Assembly (NCBI GenBank): GCA_028565635.1
Contig: JAOXYB010030433.1
Span: 1-14,818 of the forward strand
DNA: 14,818 bases
Direction of reading: 5' to 3'
Origin: Phoronis ovalis
Lineage: Eukaryota; Phoronida; Phoronidae
Position numbers and translations under genes: made by a program. A model generated the notes under the pieces. The model was not told where the DNA came from. It ran no database searches and saw only the letters and a list, made by a program, of their open reading frames with translations. Below, in pieces: positions 1 through 9,300 of the stretch (position 1 is its first letter; each line of letters starts with the position of its first letter).

Positions 1-183
1 TTTCGCACTACTTTCCGCAGGGCCAGCCTCTTCACTAGCACTGTGATTTAAATCAATTGTGACCTTATGCCATATGCGCGAGTATCTTACGCAACATCTA
101 TGTGTAATTTAATGTCAAGACTAAACAGGACTATTAAAATTTTAATTTTTCAGTAGTTATTTTAATGCTTACATATCTTGCAG

Positions 184-347
184 GCTGGACACGCGGGGCA
201 GTTCTTTACGAGATTGGTAAAATATGTGCCGACGAGAGCAAGGAGACAACTGATCCATCGAATGGTAGTAGTCGCACGGCTTCGCCCGTGTCGTCATATT
301 CTGTCTTAGTAATACTAGTTCTAGTAGCAAACATCATGCGTCAATAA
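184..347 (+). CDS. Terminal coding exon of an upstream gene with hydrophobic C-terminal tail (partial)
   Basis: A splice acceptor (tatcttgcag, AG at 182-183) precedes an open phase-1 frame that reads NGC-W-T-R-G-A-V-L-Y-E-I-G-K-I-C and stops at TAA 345-347. The last ~54 residues run from a charged segment (CADESKETTD) through a Ser/Asn-rich spacer to a hydrophobic run (YSVLVILVLVANIM) ending in RQ. That layout is typical of a GPI-anchor signal or a single C-terminal membrane segment, so the product would be extracellular and surface-attached. The 5' exons lie outside the window and I do not recognise the family. The gene lies head-to-tail with the large downstream gene and could be a tandem relative, but nothing in these 54 residues proves it. 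An alternative acceptor at 153 (tttttcag) keeps the same frame. A chance ORF behind a cryptic acceptor remains possible. Confidence 0.5.
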
Positions 348-348
348 A
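343..348 (+). promoter_or_regulatory. AATAAA polyadenylation signal overlapping the stop codon
   Basis: The hexamer AATAAA contains the TAA stop of the exon ending at 347. No other AATAAA follows in the next several hundred bases. If used, it would give a 3' UTR of only a few tens of bases. It supports 184-347 being a true terminal exon. Confidence 0.4.
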
Positions 349-2480
349 GCATGATGATAGATAAATTTAAAGACAGTTACTATACTGTTATATAGCAAAA
401 TATAGGTTCTTAAAATCTATTAACAAAACAAGGTTGTTTGCAGCAGTTATAATTTCCAATCAATCGTTGCATTCTTGCTGCAATGTCATTTATTACACTC
501 GTGCTAATTCTGCGAAAGAGCCATTAATTCATACAAACTAGTTAAACACTTCAAACTCCATGTGGGCTTCAAATGTGTGTTTACAGTGTGTTTATAGCAA
601 AATACTGCTTTCTAAAATTTAAACTCATGATCAAAGCAAAGATATACACGCATGTTTGTAACAGTTGTAATGTCCGGCCAATGCCTTCTTGGTAAGCTGT
701 GTGCTGTATATTGTTCGTTATAATCGTTTAATTTTATGATATTTTGTATTTAGCACCCTTAAGAACGGCAAAAGTAGCTGAACCATGCGAAGCTATTGTT
801 TGAACTGTACTGTACCAACAAAAGAAATATCTTCCGAGATAATAATCTTCAGTTGCCGCAGTGTCACGGTGACGTTATTGCTGTTTTACGAATATCTCTT
901 TTGAGTTTTATTTATATTACATGTAATTATAAGTACATTTTTTCTTTCCGTTTTATTTGTAGTCGCAGTTTGAGCAGATACAGGATCTTTTCATTGCCCT
1001 ACATGTATTCAAAATTATATACCGAAACATATTTATCCGCTTGAATGGGAAGTTTCTTGTTACAAATTGACGCATTTGTGTACATTTCTTCTGTCCGGTT
1101 CAGTCGTTCACATGTATTCGACCATAAATATACAATTAAGGTTAAAGTAACTTGGCACTATGGTGAAGTAATGAGCGATTTTACAAAAATATTAATTCGC
1201 TACTATTCGAAATGGCCACTATTTTTTTTATTTCATACCATAAACAGGCAGCTTCTAGTATTGTAAACCTCGGTTTTTTAAATAGCAATTCCGTTAGGTG
1301 TCACTGTTGTTAGTACAAGTGGGTCAAGGTTACATTGATTGTTTGGACACTGTTTGATCACGTAATAGGTTTACGCGTCTTTTTAGTCCTTCCAGATAAG
1401 CGGCTGGTACGAAGTATACGGGAATCAGTGCTCAGAAAAACTTAATGCTGATTGGTTAAATTCACAAAAGTAATTTTATTTAAATAGGCTAAAATTTACA
1501 TACAAATGTATATATTATTGGTCTAGATAACATTATTCGTGCAGCTAAATAATATTGACAACAAACGTTTTTTTCTGTTTCTTTTCCCCCATTGAAATTG
1601 AGCACTAAACATTCAGATATATTATTTTTCAAATGTTCTTGCGCATTGCGAGCATTAGCGTTTGTTTAATCGTTACCTAACTATAAATGGATGTTTCTCG
1701 AAAAAAAAATATAGGTACAGAACGCTAAATGTTGTGGTATTATACGCATTGCAACAAAAACTAGAGAACCATACGCAACATTTCATTTGGGGTACTACAC
1801 TGGTTTTGGCGCAGTTTGTGATGGTTAATTATATAATGGTCCGGCTAAATCCAAGATGGGCGATTTCGTAGATATTGCTAAAGGTGGGGTTGAATCTCAA
1901 ATAGTTAACTAGTTAGCGGAATTTTCATAATACCTAAATTAATAAAAGCGTTAATTGATTTTCCTTTAAAATAATTTTATCGCAGCTTACTTTATAAATA
2001 TTTGGAAAATATTTCAATAAAGTGTTTTTGTTAATTATAATGAGCTAAAGAGCGAATTCTGCTATTTTTAAATATTGATATTTATAATGCAACAACATTA
2101 TGTACAGCTAACTTGTTTTTGGACGATCAAGTTTACTGTCAGTGTTATCTATCTAGTTGCATAGTTTAAGTAATAAGCAACAAGGCTTACCCCGGGAGGC
2201 TTACTGTTGTCGTTATTCAAGCAGGACTAGAGAATGTCTTTATTAAAATTGATGTAGAAATCCATTGATTAGTACCTAAAATCGTTTTTCAAAGAACCCA
2301 TTTCGTTCTATGCCGATATAATTCGTTGGACACACAGCTAGCAGGCAATTTGTGACAGACATGCAATAATTTTGTTGAACCCCAGTCCTTCTGGATTATT
2401 TTTTTATTATTATTTATTTGTTTTTATTATTATGAATACTCTGATGTACCTTTCTTGCAAAAAAAAAGTGTTTATTTACT

Positions 2481-2562
2481 CACTATTCTATATATATATG
2501 GCACTATCAATCCACCGTCCAGAAGGGACGGCGCATCTGAAAGTGTTATATATTGGATAGTG
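2481..2562. repeat. Fold-back (nested inverted repeat) sequence
   Basis: An outer inverted repeat pairs CACTATTCTATATATA (2481-2496) with the reverse complement of 2547-2562 at about 14 of 16 positions. Inside it is a perfect 6-bp GC-rich stem, CCGTCC (2515-2520) and GGACGG (2526-2531), around a 5-nt loop. This could be a small MITE-like or cruciform-forming element. I could not identify target-site duplications. Confidence 0.45.
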
Positions 2563-3968
2563 AAATTAAACGTAGTAATGAAAAAACAGTTTTCGGATTT
2601 TTTTTTTCACATTATTAATTTTTTTTAAATCTTCAAGGACTTGAAGTCACGAATCTGTGAATATTTTGCTGTCTCACTGTCTACAACAACATGTTTAATA
2701 TTTACATGTAGTAGCTGCACACTGCCCCATTCGACAAAGAATTTAAAAGCACTTAAAGTGAAAATTTTCTGGCGTCCCCTGTAATCGGTCGATGTTTCGA
2801 CAAAACCTAAACAATGGAGGCTAGCAAATACAAAAGTTTGTCACTCATGCAAAATTATTAACCACAATTCAGTACAAGCTTATTGATTAGACTGGTAAAC
2901 ACTTTTGTTCACAAAACAGTATAATAATAAATATTTTTCCAAAACATATAAATGAACTCTCTGATCTATTTTTATTTGTTTATGCTAGAGCAATCCAGAA
3001 GTTTGTTTTTAGCAAAATAAGAAGCTAGATATGAGTTTTGTCGGTTTGTTTGTTTTTGCTTGTCCCATCGCAAATGCGACACATTTGGATTGTTTCGTAA
3101 GATAAGACTTCGTTTAAATCTTAAACCCTAAACCCTAATTGCCTTACCTGATACTTTAAAAATCTAATAAGTATAACTTACTGTGAATTTCATAAGGCCT
3201 TTCAGAAACAAGAACAAAATAGCAAAACTGTACAGTGGGCTATCAAAGTATGAATAAGCAGATTTGCAATGTATTTGGCTTTCCTAATATTTTATGCCAG
3301 ATGAGATAGATGTATAACAAAAATCGCAACCTGTAACTGTTTTCACCTTTTACAAACTACCAGTTCGATCCAGCTAAAGACTAATCTTATTTATTGCTTG
3401 AAAACTCTGATAACAATATGACATTTTTGTTTCATTCAGCTTTCCTGAGACTATTATTAATAACGACCGGATGAATGTGTTAGTAAATTTCAATTTTCTG
3501 AACAAGGAGAAGTCGAAGATATAATAATTAATGGTTTAGAAACCTCAGTCCGGTTAGATCACTTTATATTTGCGGAACACCAGATAAGTACCGTTATCCA
3601 TTCAGTATGTGTACATCCAAAATAAAAATAGCCTATTCAACAAGATGAATTGATACATTGTAACTATGCACATTTTTAATCATAGTTTCCCCGTTTTATT
3701 TATGCAAATTGCGTAGATGACCGGTGAATTACCTATGCATTACCCATGGTACACAGTTGTATCTAGTTATTGTCAGAAATTTTACATAACGATGACTGTT
3801 TAAAAAAATTATCGCTATGTCATCTGACGTACACCAGTATGTGCACTCTCTGAGGGTGTTAACTTCTACAATACAGCTGTATGAGTCAACTGTGATTACT
3901 TTCAATACTATCATAATATGACAAATTTATATTACCACGAATTTAATAATACTTCCGTCATCCCGGTA

Positions 3969-3997
3969 TTTTACAATAAAAGTACCTGATTGTAAAA
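3969..3997. repeat. 9-bp perfect inverted repeat (hairpin)
   Basis: TTTTACAAT (3969-3977) and ATTGTAAAA (3989-3997) are perfect reverse complements around an 11-nt loop. An AATAAA lies at the first arm/loop boundary. Function is unknown, and chance occurrence in AT-rich DNA is quite possible. Confidence 0.4.
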
Positions 3998-4063
3998 GTG
4001 TTGGTTTAGTTTTTTATTGTGCATGTTATAAGAGATTTTTTAAATAGTTACGTAGAAAAAAGG

Positions 4064-4105
4064 CAGATCATTGTATAACATGAACAGATCATTGTATAAC
4101 ATGAA
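4064..4105. repeat. 21-bp perfect tandem duplication
   Basis: CAGATCATTGTATAACATGAA occurs twice in immediate succession (4064-4084 and 4085-4105) with no mismatch. Perfect identity implies a recent slippage or microhomology duplication. Confidence 0.9.
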
Positions 4106-5344
4106 GGATGGGCGCTTAAAAAAAGTATTAACCTTGAGCAATGCTGTACTCATATAAAGTATCACGATGTTAATTTTTCTTATTACAACTGTCACTACAT
4201 TAAGCATATTTAACATTTATGGAAGCTACTAAGGCATGCAATATAAAAATAAACACAATGCAATATCACCTTAATTCCGATTATTATCATACTCAGGGAA
4301 AAATAAATGTAGCTAATGTAAATTTAAATGTTAAAATTAGCTTCTCTTTAAAAAACGTATTTGGAGGATCGAATTAATTTTTTAGAATTAAGCTTTCACA
4401 TATAACATATTATTTACGGTTACTATTTGCTTTTAAAATTGTTTTCGTAAAACAAATATAGTTTTTCCTTGTAAATACGAAATTTAGATTTCTCTTTTGT
4501 ATCTAGATTGGTTTTTGAAATTTTATTGTAAGACTGGATGACCTTTTGTTGTAAATAAATCTACCTAATTAAATTCAAAAATAGAAAATATTTGTAAACT
4601 CAGCTTATTTATATTATATATAATTATTTTTAGTGAATTGCTAAAGTTGTATTATCAAAGCATATTAATTAGTTACCACCTTAATTGAGTTTCATTTCGT
4701 ATTGGAGATAAACTCTACTGTCGCCATTTGTTATGAAAAAAGAATGATTTATTGCAATTTTAATAATCATCTACTAAAAATTAATACTGCATTAATGTGC
4801 ATAGTGTTTAATGCGCTATTTTGTTACCGCTTATATCTGCTACTGCAAGCAAAATTGTATAATTAATTATTATATTATTACCTTATTATTACTATTACAT
4901 TTTTAGAAGTGTGACACATTTAAAACTTAATTATGCATAAATGAAATTGAACGAATGACGTATGTCCCATAACGTAGACTATAGTATTTCTAAAAGTGCA
5001 AGAAAAAAAAATTCGCTAATCATTCACATGCGGATCTGATATTTATTGAAGCTTGTCAGTGGATCTGGGTCGCTCAATGTTCCTTGGCAGAATAACGAAC
5101 TCAGGAATAATAATGAGATGTCACTTCCAGGCGTTGTCACTATGTTTAAATTTAATATTTTTGACAGTACTTTCAAAATCAAATTTAGCACACCTTGGTT
5201 GATTTGCGAATTGCACGCATTTATTTCTTCATTACTAAAATTAACTTACAGTCAAATATAATAAAGTGAGACAAATCTAATGTTATTCGCGATTATTGAT
5301 TTTTACTTATTTTCTCGGAAAGGTCATTTCGTATAAACAGTGCA

Positions 5345-5601
5345 CGGCTTATATTTTTAAGTTTCATGCAGGGAATCAGTATTGAACTATATAACAATGA
5401 TAATTGTAGTATTTATTTGAATATAAGCTCTAAGCCGCCTGGACCTCAGGTCAACTCGAGACCTCAACCTTTTAGAATTTATTATCCGAAATAATAAACA
5501 AATTAATGACAAACCCTAATTAAAAAAATATAATAACAGTGGGAATTTTATTTATTAGGAAGATTCTCAAAACAGATAACTACTCCAAGCGGCTTATATT
5601 C
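5345..5601. repeat. Cluster of direct and inverted copies of CGGCTTATATT
   Basis: CGGCTTATATT occurs at 5345-5355 and 5590-5600 in the same orientation. GCTTATATTC (5592-5601) has its perfect reverse complement GAATATAAGC at 5419-5428. The adjacent AAGCCGCCTGG (5432-5442) is a 10/11 inverted match to 5585-5595. The 5419-5601 pair could form a fold-back, MITE-like unit of about 180 bp, located ~400 bp upstream of the promoter. It carries no ORF, and I saw no clear target-site duplication. Confidence 0.4.
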
Positions 5602-5989
5602 GAAGAATATGTGGATTTGGTAAGTACACAGAATACACTGCGAAATTGAATTAAGTCTGTTCACAGTTGTATTGAATCTAAATATTGCAGTTCTGTACAG
5701 TTTTCATGCACCAATGAAATTGAAATGATTGACAGAAATAGCAGATGCTAAGAATATTTTTAAAAATAGAAAATGTAATCATTTCTTAAGAATCTCCTTT
5801 TTAGACAATAATGCTGATCCCGTTATCTGGTACGCAAGGGTGTTCACCAATTACTGTACTGCTTATAAAAAGAAAACTGCTAACTCATGCTTCAATCATT
5901 AATTCATACCTAGGAGGCGGCGCATTGGAAAAAGATAATGAATTCATATGTATCACTGACTGGATGATTGATAACCCTAACGTACAACG

Positions 5990-5997
5990 TATAAAAG
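5990..5997 (+). promoter_or_regulatory. TATA box of the downstream secreted-protein gene
   Basis: TATAAAAG is a near-perfect metazoan TATA box and sits 166 bp upstream of the start codon. An A at 6020 in TCAATAC context, a partial initiator match, lies exactly 30 bp downstream, the usual TATA-to-start spacing. Transcription from ~6020 would give a 5' UTR of about 136 nt. Confidence 0.55.
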
Positions 5998-6019
5998 GGA
6001 ATAATTGTGAGTGGACATC

Positions 6020-6155
6020 AATACTGAACTAAGACTCTCCGCTGGTCGGAGAAGTAACCACTAGAACACTTGAAGAAAAGAGGAATTTTGAAAACATTTT
6101 ACTAATACGTATTAAGATCAATTTTGCGAAAAACGAAAGATAACAAACATTTAAA
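6020..6155 (+). promoter_or_regulatory. Predicted 5' UTR with hairpin and palindrome
   Basis: This is the interval between the inferred transcription start and the ATG. It contains a 6-bp perfect stem with a 5-nt loop (TCTCCG 6036-6041, CGGAGA 6047-6052) and a 12-bp perfect palindrome TAATACGTATTA (6103-6114). The start context is AAAATGG (A at -3, G at +4), a strong animal initiation context. The extent of the UTR is inferred from the TATA box, not observed. Confidence 0.45.
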
Positions 6156-6306
6156 ATGGCATTTTCTCAACTAACAGCTGTTGTGTTGTTGATAAGTTTT
6201 ACATATTCTACCGCTCACGTAATTTTAACGTACCCACTTGCAAGAAAATTTCAACTGGATTTTTTAGATAATGTTAGAACGAATGGACCATGTGGTATGC
6301 CTAAAG
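6156..6306 (+). CDS. Exon 1: signal peptide and N-terminal His of the copper-type domain
   Basis: Encodes residues 1-50 plus the first base of codon 51. M1-A20 has a hydrophobic core (TAVVLLISFTYSTA) with small residues at -3 (S18) and -1 (A20), predicting cleavage just before H21. The mature chain then starts HVILTYPLARKF, followed by LDFLDN and GPCGMPKG. A mature N-terminal His is the defining first ligand of a histidine brace. The donor is AAAG|GTAAGT, a consensus match; intron phase 1. Confidence 0.9.
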
Positions 6307-9300
6307 GTAAGTTAAATAGTTGCGTTATTATTTCTTTATCATGTTAATTTTTTTTCAGTTTTACGGTTTGACTTTTGTTTAATTTGAGTGATTTTTACCA
6401 CAATCAACTGAAAATATATAATATGTGTCGTTTTGTTAAGATAATCTACTTATATAAATTCCACTGTGGCTAGAAATTGTATTCTTTAGTATAAACTTAT
6501 TACATGTCAAGACTCGATTTAAATGCCGCGATAATGACTTTGCATATTGCTTGGCCTAAAACTTAAGTTTAGCTAAATATAATACAATTAAAAATTATGT
6601 GATTTTTTCTATTGTACAGGCTTGGAAGACAGTGATATAACTGGCTTTGCTGAAGGTGCTGAGCTGGACGTGACATGGCATTTGTCTTACCCACACAGGG
6701 TATGTATTCATTTGAAAGAATTACAAAATATTTATATTTTTTTAATTCCGCTTCTCCGCTATATATGAGATAACCAAATATGTTTTAAATTACGTCAAGA
6801 ATAGACATTACTTTATATGGTCATTAATATGTAATTTATAACTCTTCAATGTCCTGTGAGAAATTCAAACATCATGGTTGTAGAGTTTACAAATAATGAA
6901 TGTTTTCAATGATTGATTTATACATGTACAAAATATTCAAATTACTTATTCCAACATGACAAAGGACTTCTTGAGAGCCTATTTAAATTTTGCTCTTAGC
7001 ATTTTATCCATTAAAAAAATCTATTGCTCGTAGTAACGGCAACTGTGACCTCGGACGTGACTTGACAATGTGATAAATATATTGTTCTAATATACGGTGG
7101 TCACTATCTCCAGGCACATCTCACATTATATATAACAGGCCATTAGATTGAAAAAAAAACCCTGCTCGATACTTGTTCTGTATCAGAATAATGATGGACA
7201 TAAACAGTTAAAAAAATGTTGAAATATCCCAAGTTATGGAGTCGCTTGGAAAACTGCCACAGTCCGCTCTATATTTAATAAATAAAATTGCGAAATATAT
7301 ATCGTATATGGCAACCATTACTCAAGCGCAACCACCTGTGATACATATATGTGCCAAAAAACCTCTTCATTGGCGTAAGCAAGTGAATATTTGCGGTTCA
7401 ATGTAGGAACAAAAGCAGCTTTTCATATGCTTTAATTAGAAAATAGGTTGTTGAAATGAAAAAAAAAAGTCAAGATGATTTTATCATATTTTTATACCCG
7501 CTCTCTGTTTACTATGAAATTGTATTAGATTCGCGGTCATACACATCATGATTTACTTTTGAAATTCCTCGAACTTTTAAAGTGAAATGATAAAACCTAG
7601 TTTATTATTATAATTATTTTTATGTTATAAAAATTACGATATATCTCTCAAATTAAAGTTCATTTCTAATTTTGTAGGGAGGCTACCGTTTGGAGGTTAT
7701 ACATGATAACGGCACAGTTTTACACCAGCTTGTACCAAAATCACCAGAGCTGTGGACGGGAATGAACGATACCACGTACGTTCATAAATACATTTAAGTT
7801 TTTAAAAATAGATTTTACGGTTATAATTGTTTAGCTATAGTATGCGCTTTCACCTGTATCTTATATTCAAACTCAATTGAACAAAAAATTGGATAAAATT
7901 GTTTGTTTGAATACCAAATTGTGTGTTCTGTAAGGACATGCACAGACACCCCGCGATACAATACGTTTAACGACAGAGATAGAAACACAGTCACTGAAAT
8001 AGTGCAAGAGTTTAGAGACATTAACCAGTTTTATCGCTTTTTCTATCATAGTGCCAGAGGTGTAAAAAGTAATATTTATATAGATATACATGCATCCTAA
8101 AGTTTGTCGTAAGATTCACTATCTCGATACGTTTCGCACGTCTCGTTATTACTAGTAAACAGTTGCGTAACTGCAGTTTAATTATGTTCAATTGAAACGA
8201 CATTAATTTTATTTATCATATTTTCAGAACTCAACTTCAAAATGTTAAACTTCCAGAAGGATTCACATGTGAAAGTTGCACTCTTCGGCTTCTTAGACAA
8301 GCCTTTGAATGGGGAGGTGGTTATACATTCTGGAGTTGTGCAGATATTAAAGTTATGCCCGCTGGTACGTGCATTACGTTACTGTACTGTTATTATGCAT
8401 TCCTAAAAGTTTACCCCTGGCGCAATAGAGACGCGATCTGCATGTTTTATTTGCATAGTTTAGTCCTTTGTCAGACAGGGAATAGCAATCATGCATAGAT
8501 AGGATAGATTCCATTAAAAAGTTTTACATTATAATTTTAAAATTCCAAATTTAAAAGCTTTTTTCCAAAAGTAGTAATGTTCATTTTTTACCTTACGTTT
8601 TTGGTATACATTCAAATTTTAGTTAAATCAATTTATCAAATTCACCTGTAGGTGTGGCAATTGAATATCATGATTTCAAGTGAAGTGGAAATTTAATGAC
8701 TATGTATAATTTTTTTATCTTTTCCTTGTAACAAAAAAAACTGCCGGATCATTTTGTCTTTGTGTCTACTGAAAATTGATGTGTACATGTAACTACCACT
8801 ACGGGGGTACTAATTATAAGCAAACAATGATAACATCGGCTTATTATATTCAATGCATTGCTTATCTGCTGGATCGCATTGTCACATGATATATAAGTAA
8901 ATGGTATCAGTAACAATAAGGTAATTGTGGTAATGACATTGTAACAACGACAGACCAGCACCGTTATGAAAATACCAGTCATCATGATTATGACGTCTGT
9001 CGATATTTATCATGAAATGTATTACATTTAAAATATTTATATTTTATTCAAAGCCTGTATAATAGATAATTTGTGAGTCATATTTTTAAACTTTCATGTT
9101 TAAAAACGTTAAAAAATTAGAAGTGTCATTTTTAAATTTGCATCGCTATATACTTATATAGTTTCATTTTGCTGCAAATATTCACCAGATCCGTTTAATT
9201 TATATATTTGAATGCTTTATGTAAGACGCTGATCGTTACGTATGTCTACTAAAATCATAATTTCATCTTTTAGAAGGTTATTTATTATTATATATCACAA

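Larger units (their letters stand above)
349..5989. other. Gene-free AT-rich interval
   Basis: I find no coding exon I can support here. The open frames are short (up to about 82 codons), lack recognisable domains and are made largely of AT-rich codons. The interval contains T- and A-rich low-complexity tracts (for example around 2398-2435 and 4855-4900), the fold-back structures and tandem duplication listed separately, and several TACATGTA palindromes. It is most simply the intergenic space between the upstream terminal exon and the promoter at 5990. Distal 5' untranslated exons or enhancers cannot be excluded. Confidence 0.6.

Noticed and set aside
1-60. Possible exon after ctttccgcag at the left edge
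   Set aside because: All three frames stop within about 40 bases and no good donor follows; nothing recognisable.
754-805. Possible exon after ttgtatttag at 753 (PLRTAKVAEPCEAIV then stop)
   Set aside because: Only about 16 codons, no domain signal and no partner exon; it lies downstream of a better terminal exon.
796-1266. Consecutive open frames of 82 and 73 codons in the 5' interval
   Set aside because: AT-driven composition, no recognisable motif, no promoter or splice logic.
3121-3138. Telomere-like AAACCCTAAACCCTAA
   Set aside because: Only two units in AT-rich DNA; no array. The isolated ACCCTAA fragments elsewhere (about 5513 and 5973) look like chance too.
5811-6032. 73-codon open frame overlapping the TATA region
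   Set aside because: It runs through the predicted core promoter, has no recognisable domain and no acceptor or donor linking it to exon 1.
7821-8203. Overlapping open frames on both strands in intron 3
   Set aside because: They sit wholly inside an intron whose flanking exons join perfectly; no domain similarity in any frame.
8749-8985. Minus-strand 78-codon hydrophobic open frame in intron 4
   Set aside because: No motif, AT-rich, no splice or promoter support.
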